Shown here piece by piece: positions 55,755 through 63,897 of a stretch of 64,000 bases of DNA. Both the position numbers and the translations under genes were made by a program. Below the pieces are notes generated by a model. That model was not told the origin of the DNA. It searched no databases and saw nothing but the letters and a program-made list of their open reading frames with translations. The stretch comes from Mesorhizobium japonicum MAFF 303099 (GTDB lineage Bacteria > Pseudomonadota > Alphaproteobacteria > Rhizobiales > Rhizobiaceae): positions 3,752,001 through 3,816,000 of the forward strand of contig NC_002678.2 in the NCBI RefSeq assembly GCF_000009625.1. Reading direction: 5' to 3'. Every line of letters starts with the position of its first letter. Within the stretch, counting starts at the first letter, position 1.

Positions 55755-57512
55755 ATGCCTGACATTGATATGGCAAAGCTCGACGCCATCACGCTTTCGG
55801 TCCTCCAGGCGGCCTTGCAGCAGGTCTGCGATGAGATGGACCTGACCTTCTCCCGCGCCGCCTTCTCGCCGGTCATCGCCGAAGCCAACGACCGCTCCGA
55901 CGGCATCTATTCAGCTGTCGACGGCTCGCTGATCGCACAGGGAAGCCAAGGCCTGCCGGTGTTCGTCGGCGTCATGCAATATTCGACGAAAACGGTGATC
56001 GAGATGATCGCCGACGGCCGTTGCCTGGCCCCTGAGCCGGGCGACATATACATCGTCAACGACCCCTATCTTGGCGGCACGCATCTGATGGATGTGCGCT
56101 TCGCCATGCCGGTCTACCGGGCGGGAAAGATCTTCTGCTGGCTGTCCAACACCGGCCACTGGCCCGATATTGGCGGCTCGGTGCCGGGTGGTTTCTCGGC
56201 CTCCGCCACCGCGGTCGAGCAGGAAGGCCTGCGGCTGCCGCCGGTGAAACTCTTCAAGAAGGGCGTGCTCGATCCCGAGATCTACGCCATCATCTGCTCC
56301 AACATCCGCGTCGCCGACCAGCGCATCGGCGATATCAGGGCCCAGGCCGCCGCACTGCTGATCGGCCAGGATCGGCTCAATGGAATCCTGGATCGTTACG
56401 GTGACGAAACTGTTGTCGAAGCAATCGCCGAACTGCGCCGCCGCGCCGCCGAGCAGATGCGCGCCAACATAGCGGCTATTCCCGACGGCACCTATCATTC
56501 GAAGGCCTTTGTCGATTCCGATGGGGTGGTCAACGAGCCGCTGACCATCGCGCTAGCGGTGGAGAAACAAGGCGACACGCTGACCTTCGATTTCGCCGGC
56601 TCATCCAAGCCTTGCGCCGGGCCGATGAACAGCGTGCTGGCGACGACCCTGTCCTCGGTCTATCTCGCCATGCGTCATATCTTTCCGGATGTGCCGATCA
56701 GCGCCGGCGCCTTCGAGCCGTTGATCGTCAGGCGGCCGGAAGGCACCTTCCTCGACGCCAAATACCCGCGTCCCGTGTCGGGCTGCGCGGCGGAAGTCTC
56801 GCAGCGCATCGCCGAGGCGGTGTTCGCGGCCATGGTGCAGGCATTGCCGGACAAGGTGACGGCGGCGCCCGCCGGCTCCAGCGGCAATTTCGCGCTCGGC
56901 GGCAACGACCCGGCGCGCGGCCGCGATTACGTCATGTACCAGATCTCCGGTGGCGGCTATGGCGGCAATTCAGGCCATGACGGGCTGACCAATGGTTGCT
57001 CGACCATCGGCATTTCCAAGTCGCCGCCGGTCGAGATCATGGAGCAGGCCTTTCCGGTGCTCTATCGCCACTATGCGTTGCGCGAAGGCTCGGGCGGCGC
57101 CGGCAAGCATCGCGGCGGTTTCGGCCTCGCCTATGAGGTCGAGATCCTGCGCGGCGATGCGCGGGCCTCCTTCGTCATGGATCACGGCCGTTTCGGCCCG
57201 CAAGGCGCGCTCGGCGGCAAGGATGGCGAACCCAACAGCGTGACCGTCTTCCGCGGCGGGGTGGCGCATGTGCCGCCGCATCTGTCCAAGGAACAGGACA
57301 TCCCGCTGAAGGCCGGCGACCGCGTGCGCGTTGGCACGCCGGGCGGCGGCGGCTATGGCGACCCGCGCGAGCGCGACGCCGATCAGGTGCAGCGCGACGT
57401 GGCGCTGGGATACTACACCGCAGAGGAAGCCAGCGAGAAGTTTGGCGTGGTCCTGTCGGCGGACGGTCTCACCGTTGACCGGAAGGCGACGGACGGGCAG
57501 CGCGCCGGCTAA
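55755..57512 (+). CDS. hydantoinase/oxoprolinase subunit B (HyuB-like)
   Basis: 585 residues from ATG 55755, one base after the HyuA stop (TGATATG). Family motifs: LDAITLSVLQAALQQVCDEMDLTFSRAAFSP, RCLAPEPGDIYIVNDPYLGGTHLMDV, FWLSNTGHWPDIGG-like CWLSNTGHWPDIGG, PRPVSGCAAEVSQRIAEAV, GGNDPARGRDYVMY, FREGSGG-type LREGSGGAGKHRGGFG and GTPGGGGYGDP. It forms the catalytic complex with HyuA. An orphan amino-acid-binding protein and a GcvT-like gene follow. Confidence 0.9.
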   Translation: MPDIDMAKLDAITLSVLQAALQQVCDEMDLTFSRAAFSPVIAEANDRSDGIYSAVDGSLIAQGSQGLPVFVGVMQYSTKTVIEMIADGRCLAPEPGDIYIVNDPYLGGTHLMDVRFAMPVYRAGKIFCWLSNTGHWPDIGGSVPGGFSASATAVEQEGLRLPPVKLFKKGVLDPEIYAIICSNIRVADQRIGDIRAQAAALLIGQDRLNGILDRYGDETVVEAIAELRRRAAEQMRANIAAIPDGTYHSKAFVDSDGVVNEPLTIALAVEKQGDTLTFDFAGSSKPCAGPMNSVLATTLSSVYLAMRHIFPDVPISAGAFEPLIVRRPEGTFLDAKYPRPVSGCAAEVSQRIAEAVFAAMVQALPDKVTAAPAGSSGNFALGGNDPARGRDYVMYQISGGGYGGNSGHDGLTNGCSTIGISKSPPVEIMEQAFPVLYRHYALREGSGGAGKHRGGFGLAYEVEILRGDARASFVMDHGRFGPQGALGGKDGEPNSVTVFRGGVAHVPPHLSKEQDIPLKAGDRVRVGTPGGGGYGDPRERDADQVQRDVALGYYTAEEASEKFGVVLSADGLTVDRKATDGQRAG

Positions 57513-57635
57513 ACACCGCCCCTTGCCACAATGTGGATCGCTCACGGCGCCGTGATCGCCGCAGCACATGTCGCTTCCGTCTCCGCCGAAAGCACCAAAG
57601 CCCGTAGACTTCCCCAGTCAACGGAGATCTGGAAC

Positions 57636-58409
57636 ATGCGTCTTTTCGGTCGTTTCGTGCTTGCCGCTTCCGTCGCCCTCACGCTTGCCAGCGGTGCCGC
57701 CAGCGCCCAGGACAAGCTCAGGATCGGTACCGAGGGCGCCTATCCGCCCTTCAACTACGCCAATGCCGACGGCACGCTGGGCGGCTTCGACATCGACCTC
57801 GGCAAGGCGCTGTGCGCTGAGATGAAGGCCGAATGCGAATTCACAGTTCAGGATTTCGACGGCTCTATTCCTGCACTGCAGGCTGGCAAGTTCGATGCGA
57901 TCATCAACATCACCATCACGCCGGAGCGGGCCGAGAAGGTCGAGTTCACCCATAAATACTACCAGACGCCGCCGGCCATCACGGTGCCGAAGGACTCGAC
58001 CATCGCCGGCACCTCGCCGGACGACCTGAAAGGCAAGGCGCTCGGCGTGCAGACCGCGACCATCCACCAGAAATTCGCCGAGCAGAAATACTCAGGCTCG
58101 ACCGTCAAGGCCTATCCGACCGGCGACGACGCCCGCACCGACATGGCCAATGGCCGCCTCGATGCGATGATGGACGGCTCGATCATCCTGACCGAATGGC
58201 TGAAGAAGCCCGATGGCGCCTGCTGCAAGCTGCTCGGCACGCTGACGGCCGATCCGGCCATTCACGGACCCGGCGTCGGTATCGCCCTGCAGAAGGGCAA
58301 CAAGGAACTGGCCGGCAAGTTCAATGCGGCGATCGACGCCTTGCGCGCCAACGGCAAATACAAGGAAATTAACGACAAGTACTTTTCCTTCGACGTCTAC
58401 GGCAACTGA
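57636..58409 (+). CDS. polar amino acid ABC transporter, substrate-binding protein
   Basis: 257 residues from ATG 57636. A signal peptide (FVLAASVALTLASGAASAQ) leads to a family 3 solute-binding fold: KLRIGTEGAYPPFNY, LGGFDIDLGKALCAEM, FDGSIPALQAGKFDAIINITITPERAEKVEFTHKY and GKALGVQTATIHQKF, of the lysine/arginine/ornithine/histidine type. No permease or ATPase gene is adjacent, so it must work with components encoded elsewhere. Its product ends at the edge of a long inverted repeat (58408-58573). A link to hyuAB in one unit is possible. Confidence 0.9.
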   Translation: MRLFGRFVLAASVALTLASGAASAQDKLRIGTEGAYPPFNYANADGTLGGFDIDLGKALCAEMKAECEFTVQDFDGSIPALQAGKFDAIINITITPERAEKVEFTHKYYQTPPAITVPKDSTIAGTSPDDLKGKALGVQTATIHQKFAEQKYSGSTVKAYPTGDDARTDMANGRLDAMMDGSIILTEWLKKPDGACCKLLGTLTADPAIHGPGVGIALQKGNKELAGKFNAAIDALRANGKYKEINDKYFSFDVYGN

Positions 58410-58573
58410 GACCGTTGGAAATTCTACTCTGGCGGCCATCTGAAGGCGGTTTCTGCGCTTCCCCGTTCTACTGCGTGCAGTAGAACTGAGCTCACGGACC
58501 TGAATGTCCGCTGCGCTCCGGTTCTCGAAACCACCTTCATATGACTCGCCAGAGCGAATTTCGAAACGGTCTC
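58408..58573. repeat. long imperfect inverted repeat starting at the binding-protein stop
   Basis: Outer arms GAGACCGTT/AACGGTCTC continue inward through AAATTC/GAATTT, TCTGGCG/CGCCAGA, GAAGGCGGTTTC/GAAACCACCTTC. The centre holds a second palindrome TTCTACTGC-GT-GCAGTAGAA and CGGAC/GTCCG. At 166 bases it is larger than the other repeats here. It begins in the stop codon of the binding-protein gene and ends 14 bases before the GcvT-like start. Confidence 0.8.
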
Positions 58574-58586
58574 CGGACTGCAATGA

Positions 58587-59717
58587 ATGATGGAGACCTT
58601 CTTGGCTGAGCGGCGTTCCCCCTTCTACAGCAGCATCGTCGGGCTCGGTGCGACCATGGGTCGGGTCGGCGGCGATTTCATCTCGGCCAAATACTATTCC
58701 GGCGTCACCGACGAGCACCTGAACACGCGCGCCAATGTCGGCGTGCAGGATCTCAGCACCATGGGCAAGATGGACATCAAGGGGCCGGACGCCGAGGCGC
58801 TGGTCAACCATGTCATCGTCAACGATGCCGTGGCGATGAAGCCGGGCCAGGTCCGCTATTCCACAGTCTGCCGCGAGGATGGCGGCATCATGGACGACCT
58901 TACCGTGTTCCGGCTGGGGCCGGAGCATTTCATGCTGGTCACCGGCTCGGTCAACCGCCTGAAGATGCTGCCCTGGCTGCAGCACCATGCCCAGGGCCGC
59001 AAGGCCTACGTCACCGACATTACCGCCGCCGTCGCCTTCCCGACCATCCAGGGCCCGCGTTCGCGCGAACTGTTGAAGGCGATGATCTCAGATGCCGATC
59101 TGGACGGTCTCAAGCGCTGGGCGTTCACCTCAGGCCATGTCAACGGCACGCGCGTCCTGATCTCCCGCACCGGCGTGACCGGCGAACTCGGCTTCGAACT
59201 CTTCGTGCCGGCCGACGAGGCGGCCTCGGTCTGGGATACGCTGATGCGGGCCGGCAAGGACTTCGGCCTGAAACCCTATGGCGTGCTGGCGATGTTCACG
59301 CTCGGCCTGGAAAAGGCCTATCCGGCGCATGGCATCGACATGGACGAGACCCGCACGCCGTTCCATGTCGGCCTCGACCGCTGGATCAAGTTCGACAAGG
59401 GCGATTTCATCGGCCGCGAAGCGCTGCTCAAGATCCGTGACAAGGGCCTCGACGAGCGCTGGACCGGGCTGATCCTCGACGGCAACAAACCGGCGGCGAC
59501 GGACGCCAGGGTTTTGGCCGATGGCGAGGATGCCGGCATCGTCACCTACAGTGACCACGGCTATTCCCTCGGCAAGGTGCTGGCCACTGCGCATCTGCGG
59601 CTGCCCTTCACGGCCATCGGCACCGAACTCAGCATCGACATCGACGGCAGGCCGACCCGCGCGGTCGTGGCGCCGATGCCGTTCTTCGATCCGGAAGGGG
59701 TTAGGTTGAGAGGCTAG
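58587..59717 (+). CDS. GcvT/DmdA-family aminomethyltransferase-like protein
   Basis: 376 residues. Folate-binding GcvT fold: FISAKYYSGVTDEHLNTRANVGVQDLSTMGKMDIKGPDAEAL, VRYSTVCREDGGIMDDLTVFRL, QGPRSRELLKAM, SRTGVTGELGFELFVP and LGLEKAYPAHGIDMDETRTPFHVGLDRWIKFDKGDFIGREALL. These are close to glycine-cleavage T-protein and the demethylase DmdA, which pass a methyl or methylene group to tetrahydrofolate. The partner glycine-cleavage genes are absent here, so it probably has a specific demethylase role (inference). Start at one of two adjacent ATGs. Confidence 0.85.
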   Translation: MMETFLAERRSPFYSSIVGLGATMGRVGGDFISAKYYSGVTDEHLNTRANVGVQDLSTMGKMDIKGPDAEALVNHVIVNDAVAMKPGQVRYSTVCREDGGIMDDLTVFRLGPEHFMLVTGSVNRLKMLPWLQHHAQGRKAYVTDITAAVAFPTIQGPRSRELLKAMISDADLDGLKRWAFTSGHVNGTRVLISRTGVTGELGFELFVPADEAASVWDTLMRAGKDFGLKPYGVLAMFTLGLEKAYPAHGIDMDETRTPFHVGLDRWIKFDKGDFIGREALLKIRDKGLDERWTGLILDGNKPAATDARVLADGEDAGIVTYSDHGYSLGKVLATAHLRLPFTAIGTELSIDIDGRPTRAVVAPMPFFDPEGVRLRG

Positions 59718-59770
59718 CCCGGCTCGCGCCGACGGACGCATGCTTCGGTAGTTGGCCGGAACGCCCATCG

Positions 59771-59832
59771 CTTCGTCATCCTCGGGTCTCCGCGACGCCG
59801 CTTCGCGGCTGCTCCGCCCGTGGATGACGAAG
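59771..59832. repeat. palindromic element between gcvT-like gene and metI
   Basis: CTTCGTCATCC (59771-59781) pairs with GGATGACGAAG (59822-59832) around GGG/CCC and GCCGC/GCGGC. It lies between two convergent genes and may end both messages. Such CTTCGTCATCC palindromes are common in Mesorhizobium intergenic DNA as I recall. Confidence 0.65.
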
Positions 59833-59870
59833 TCGGGGAGCCTCGCCCCATTCCTCGCGAGCCCACCAAA

Positions 59871-60533
59871 TCACCCCCGCCGGTCCAGCCGCGCCACCAG
59901 GCGATCCCCCGCCCATTGGACCCCACACACCAGGATGATCAGCACGATGACCACCGCCACCATCACCGACGTCTCGAAACGCTGGTAGCCATAGCGGATG
60001 GCGAGGTCGCCGAGACCGCCGGCGCCGATGGCGCCGGCCATGGCCGAGGCGCCGATCAGCGTCACCAAGGTCACCGTGAAGCCGGCGACGATGCCGGGCA
60101 GCGCCTCGGGCACCAGCACCTCGCGAATGATCGTCCAGCGGTTGCCGCCCATGGCGCGCGCCGCTTCGATCAGGCCGGGGTCGACCTCGCGCAGCGACAC
60201 TTCGGCGATGCGCGCATAATAGGGCGTGGCGGCGATCGACAGCGGCACGATGGCCGCCCAGGTGCCGATCGAGGTGCCGACGATCAGCCGCGTCAGCGGG
60301 ATCAGCGCCACCAGCAGGATGATGAACGGTACCGAGCGGAAGCCGTTGATGATTGCGCCGAGCACGCGGTTGACCCACAGGCTCTCGGCGATGCCGCCGC
60401 GTTCGGTTGATATCAAGGCCAGACAAAGCGGCAGGCCGAAGACCAGCGAGATCAGGCCGGAGGCGGCCGTCATCAGCACCGTCTCCCAGATCGATCGCAG
60501 CAGAAGCTCAAACAGGATGGGCGACATGGCCAA
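59871..60533 (-). CDS. metI: methionine ABC transporter, permease
   Basis: 220 residues with five hydrophobic helices. Visible: LLLRSIWETVLMTAASGLISLVFGLPLC at the start, INGFRSVPFIILLVALIP, the ATPase-docking loop DPGLIEAARAMGGNRWTIIREVLVPEALPGIVAG near residue 145 and GAIGAGGLGDLAIRYGYQRFE, all characteristic of MetI. The start overlaps the metN end by 26 bases, so the two are coupled. Confidence 0.95.
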   Translation of the reverse strand: MAMSPILFELLLRSIWETVLMTAASGLISLVFGLPLCLALISTERGGIAESLWVNRVLGAIINGFRSVPFIILLVALIPLTRLIVGTSIGTWAAIVPLSIAATPYYARIAEVSLREVDPGLIEAARAMGGNRWTIIREVLVPEALPGIVAGFTVTLVTLIGASAMAGAIGAGGLGDLAIRYGYQRFETSVMVAVVIVLIILVCGVQWAGDRLVARLDRRG

Positions 60534-61605
60534 GCACCTCCACCCGCGCCTGGCGGGCCTTCAGGAATGTGATGACAGCAGCGAGGTGGCTCGCATCGCT
60601 GCCGGGAATGGAGAGGAAAAGCGTCCCGACGGGCTGCTGCTGGATATGGTCGATGCCGCCATGGACGAGGCGGAAGGCGCCCGGAACAGAAGTGGCAAGG
60701 TCGGACAGCAGCGGGCCGCTTGCCGCGTCGCCGGCCACGTCCACACGCAGGATCGTCTCCGCGCCGGAAGCCGGCAGCAGCCGCGCCGCCAGTTCGGCGG
60801 GCAATTGCGGCCGGATGGCGCCGAGCAGGCTTTTGGTGATGTCCGATTGCGGATCGGCGAACACCGACCAGACCGGGCCTTGCTCGACGATGCGCCCGGC
60901 ATCGATCACCGCCACGCGGTCGGCGATCGAGCGGATCACCTCCATCTCATGGGTGATCAGCAGGATGGTCAGGCCAAGCTGCCGGTTGATGTCTTTCAGC
61001 AGCGCCAGGATCGAGCGCGTCGTCTCGGGGTCGAGCGCCGAAGTCGCTTCGTCAGACAACAGCAGCGCCGGCCGCGCGGCAAGCGCCCGGGCGATGCCGA
61101 CGCGCTGCTTCTGGCCGCCTGACAGCGATGCCGGATAGGCCCGGGCTTTCTCCGACAGGCCAACGAGGTCAAGCAGCTCCGCCGCCCGCGCCAGCCGTTC
61201 GGCCTTCGGCCTGCCCTCGATCTTCAGCGGCAGCGCCACATTGTCCTCGACCGTCTTGGCCGACAGCAGGTTGAAGTGCTGGAAGATCATGCCGATGCGC
61301 CGCCGCAGCGGCTGCAGGTCGCGCTCGCCGAGCCGGCCGATCTCGCGGCCCTCGATGAACACTTCGCCGGAATCGGGCCGCTCCAGCCCGTTCAGGCAGC
61401 GGATCAGCGTCGATTTGCCGGCGCCGCTGCGGCCGATAATGCCGAGGATCTCACCCTTGCGCACCGTCAGCGAGATGCCGTCGATCGCCGGCGTGGTGCC
61501 GAAGCGCCGCTTCAGGTCGACTAGGCGCACCACGTCTTGCGACGCGTCGGGTCTGGCGTGGGTCGGATCGGCGATCGCCTGGGATGCCGTTATATGCTGG
61601 TTCAT
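60508..61605 (-). CDS. metN: methionine ABC transporter, ATPase
   Basis: 365 residues from ATG 61605 (MNQHITASQ). Walker A GRSGAGKST, signature LSGGQKQRVGIARALAARPALLLSDEATSALDPETT, H-loop ITHEMEVI. A C-terminal ~95-residue ACT-like (NIL) domain (about 275-365) binds methionine and inhibits transport, as in MetN. Conserved MetN region NLLSAKTVEDNVALPL. It is followed by metI and preceded by metQ on the same strand. Confidence 0.95.
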   Translation of the reverse strand: MNQHITASQAIADPTHARPDASQDVVRLVDLKRRFGTTPAIDGISLTVRKGEILGIIGRSGAGKSTLIRCLNGLERPDSGEVFIEGREIGRLGERDLQPLRRRIGMIFQHFNLLSAKTVEDNVALPLKIEGRPKAERLARAAELLDLVGLSEKARAYPASLSGGQKQRVGIARALAARPALLLSDEATSALDPETTRSILALLKDINRQLGLTILLITHEMEVIRSIADRVAVIDAGRIVEQGPVWSVFADPQSDITKSLLGAIRPQLPAELAARLLPASGAETILRVDVAGDAASGPLLSDLATSVPGAFRLVHGGIDHIQQQPVGTLFLSIPGSDASHLAAVITFLKARQARVEVLGHVAHPV

Positions 61606-61698
61606 GCGTGTTCCTGCTCTCGCCATCCGAAAATGCAAGTGCGGCCCGCGCTCGGGCGCGGACCGCGTTTGCTCTCGAACCGGGCGTCCGGTCGCGGA

Positions 61699-62553
61699 TC
61701 AATAGGCGCTGAGGCCGGTGCCCTTGTAGACCTTGTCGAATTCGGCCTTCACCGCGTCGTTCTGGTAGGACGCCACCAGCGTCTTCACCCAGGCCTCGTT
61801 CTCATTGCCGACCTTGACCGCGATGAAGTTGCGGTAAGGATTGTCCGCGATGGGTTCCTGCGCGATGCGGTTTTCCGGCGTCAGCCCGCTCTTCAGCGCC
61901 CAGTCGGTGTTGACCACGGCGGCGTCGAGATCCTCGACCGAGCGGCCGACGATGCCGGCGTCGAGTTCCTTGATCTCGACCTTCTTGGGGTTTTCCGCGA
62001 TGTCGGCGGTGGTGGCCAGGATGCCGGTGCCGTCTTTCAGCTTGATCACGCCCTCATTCTGCAGCACGCGCAGCGCGCGGCCTTCATTGGACGGGTCGTT
62101 CGGCACGCCGATCACCGCCCCCTCGGGCAAGTCGGCGACCGCCTTGTACTTCTTGGAGTAGAGGCCGATCGGCCAGACGCCGGTGTAGCCGACACGCACG
62201 ATATGGTAGCCTTGAGTCTTGATCTGGTTGTCGAGATAGGGCTGGTGCTGGAAGGCGTTGGCGTCGATCTCGCCGCGCTCCAGCGCCTCGTTGGGCTGGG
62301 TGTAATCGTTGAACACCACGGTCTCGATGGTCAGGCCCTTCTCGGCGGCCTGGGCGACGACGACGCGCCAGACATCCTCATCCTCGCCGCTGATGATGCC
62401 GACCTTGATCGCCTTCTTGTCCTCGGCCAAGGACGCATGCTGCGCCATCAGGCTGCCGACCGCGACGGCCGATGCGAACAGCAGAGCCAGGCCGCTGCGC
62501 CGGTTGATGGTTGACCAAAGGGAAGATGGCAAAGTGTTGTTGACGTCGGACAT
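61699..62553 (-). CDS. metQ: methionine ABC transporter, substrate-binding protein
   Basis: 284 residues from ATG 62553; an ATG nine codons upstream is possible. A signal-like segment (LALLFASAVAVGSLMAQHASLAE) has no lipobox Cys, unlike E. coli MetQ, so the protein is probably soluble in the periplasm. Family: KVGIISGEDEDVWRVV, FNDYTQPNEALERGEIDANAFQHQPYLDNQ, VIGVPNDPSNEGRALRVLQ and the C-terminal NPYRNFIAVK. It heads the unit metQ-metN-metI. The ~250-base upstream region shows no recognisable SAM riboswitch. Confidence 0.93.
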   Translation of the reverse strand: MSDVNNTLPSSLWSTINRRSGLALLFASAVAVGSLMAQHASLAEDKKAIKVGIISGEDEDVWRVVVAQAAEKGLTIETVVFNDYTQPNEALERGEIDANAFQHQPYLDNQIKTQGYHIVRVGYTGVWPIGLYSKKYKAVADLPEGAVIGVPNDPSNEGRALRVLQNEGVIKLKDGTGILATTADIAENPKKVEIKELDAGIVGRSVEDLDAAVVNTDWALKSGLTPENRIAQEPIADNPYRNFIAVKVGNENEAWVKTLVASYQNDAVKAEFDKVYKGTGLSAY

Positions 62554-62801
62554 GATTGATCTCTGCGGTTGTGAAGTCATGGCAGCAAGGCGGATTGCCC
62601 AAGCTTGGTCACATCGTCAGAAATTCTATCGATTTTATCAAAGAACGTGTTTCGCCGTTCTCGGCAAAGCCGGGAATATTCTCTCAAAAATTTGAAGGGC
62701 GGGAGCACAAGACGGCGCCGGACCGACCATGGCGCCAGCGCGCCGCGATCCGGGGACATCGGAAGTCAAGCCTTGCATCAGGCCTGAGGCGACGATACGG
62801 G

Positions 62802-63305
62802 ATGAAGGTGACCGGCTTTAGGGCTAGCGCTCGGCAAAGCCTGCCGATTGCAAGCCTGCGCTGGAGAGAATTTCACTTGCTGCCCGAGAACACCCGCCGC
62901 TCCTTACCAATGGCGCTGCTTCATGCCCGCGAAGTGGTGATGGCGCGGTTTCGCCCGATGCTCGCCGCGCATGACGTGACCGAGCAGCAATGGCGTGTGC
63001 TGCGCGTGCTGAGCGAGGCCGGCCCGGTCGAGGCGACCGAGCTCGCCGATCGTGCATCGGTGCTGCCGCCCAGCCTGACGCGCATCATCAAGGCGCTCGA
63101 GGGCCGAAGGTTCATCACCCGCAACAAGGCGGAAGGCGACGGCCGCCGCGTCGTGCTGACCATCGCCCCGGCCGGCTCCGCCCTGATCGATGCCCTGTCG
63201 CCCGAGCGCCGCGTCATCTACGACGACATCGAGCGGCGGCTTGGGCACGAGAAGCTGGAGCAGCTGCTCGATCTCCTGGAGGGTCTGATCGAGGGTGAGA
63301 GCTGA
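62802..63305 (+). CDS. MarR-family regulator, HpaR-like
   Basis: 167 residues from ATG 62802; the start is uncertain because family similarity begins at LPENTRRSLPMALLHAREVVM, near residue 27. MarR winged HTH: VTEQQWRVLRVLSEAGPVEATELADRASVLPPSLTRIIKALEGRRFITRNKAEGDGRRVVLTIAPAG. The N-terminal motif is that of HpaR, repressor of homoprotocatechuate degradation genes. No aromatic catabolism genes are in the window except a broken AraC remnant that follows. It is divergent from metQ. Confidence 0.78.
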   Translation: MKVTGFRASARQSLPIASLRWREFHLLPENTRRSLPMALLHAREVVMARFRPMLAAHDVTEQQWRVLRVLSEAGPVEATELADRASVLPPSLTRIIKALEGRRFITRNKAEGDGRRVVLTIAPAGSALIDALSPERRVIYDDIERRLGHEKLEQLLDLLEGLIEGES

Positions 63306-63307
63306 GG

Positions 63308-63640
63308 CGTTCGGTTCGTCGCGGCAGAACTTTCCACGGTCATGCGCATTTTCCGCGATAACTGGCCGGTCGACCTCTATGTCGAGATGCTGGCCACGAC
63401 GTCGTCCTCGACTTGGCCGCCCATGCGGTGCTGGGCAGCGGCGTCAAGCGCGTCGCCAGCGAGCGGCGGCTGCTGGAAGCCAAGCGGCTGCTGCTGTTCA
63501 CCGTGCGCACGGTCGAGGACATCGCCTACGAGATCGGCTTCGACGACCCCGCCTATTTCTCAAGGTTCTTCCGCGAACGGGTCGGCGAAGCGCCTGCCGC
63601 CTGGCGGCGGAAGCAGCTGCAGGGCGCTGATCGCACATAG
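63308..63640 (+). pseudogene. AraC-family regulator remnant, frameshifted and N-truncated
   Basis: The C-terminal part encodes an AraC HTH in one frame from about 63413 (LLEAKRLLLFTVRTVEDIAYEIGFDDPAYFSRFFRERVGEAP), while the preceding helices (FRDNWPVDLYVEMLATT) lie in another frame at 63342-63410. The effector-binding half is missing and the gene would run out of frame near 63410. It begins three bases after the HpaR-like stop. A degraded partner regulator of an aromatic pathway (PobR/HpaA type) is plausible but not shown. Confidence 0.7.
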
Positions 63641-63678
63641 GTGGATGCGGGCCTCGCGACCCGCATCCAATTTTCCTG

Positions 63679-63873
63679 CTAGCGCCCCTGCTGCTGGCGC
63701 GCTTCCCGCTTCTTGCGCCAGGGCGCGTTGGCTTCCCAGTCGCCGGCCATTCCCTTGGGGCCGAATTGAGGATAGGGCGCCCCGGAATAGTTTTCATTGA
63801 AGATGACACGGGTGCCAGGGACGCCGGAGTGATACTCCAGAAAAGGACTGCCTCCAGGATGCGGTCCATACGT
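63679..63873 (-). pseudogene. fragment of a protein-coding gene, no start codon
   Basis: Minus-strand frame ending at the TAG of 63679 reads YGPHPGGSPFLEYHSG, then GTRVIFNENYSGAPYPQF and APWRKKREARQQQGR. It looks protein-like but has no ATG or usable start before an upstream stop near 63873. Family unknown. Probably a 3' remnant of a broken gene. The preceding minus-strand frame (63898-64000) may be a different gene or the same one displaced. Confidence 0.35.
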
Positions 63874-63897
63874 TCATGCAGGTAGCGGGCGGTAATT

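Noticed and set aside
52994..55906. Open frame of 970 codons on the minus strand across fpr and hyuA
   Set aside because: It runs antisense through two certain genes, has composition of a mirrored frame and no motif.
62554..62801. SAM riboswitch ahead of metQ
   Set aside because: No SAM-II-type conserved segments or expected pairing could be recognised in the upstream region.
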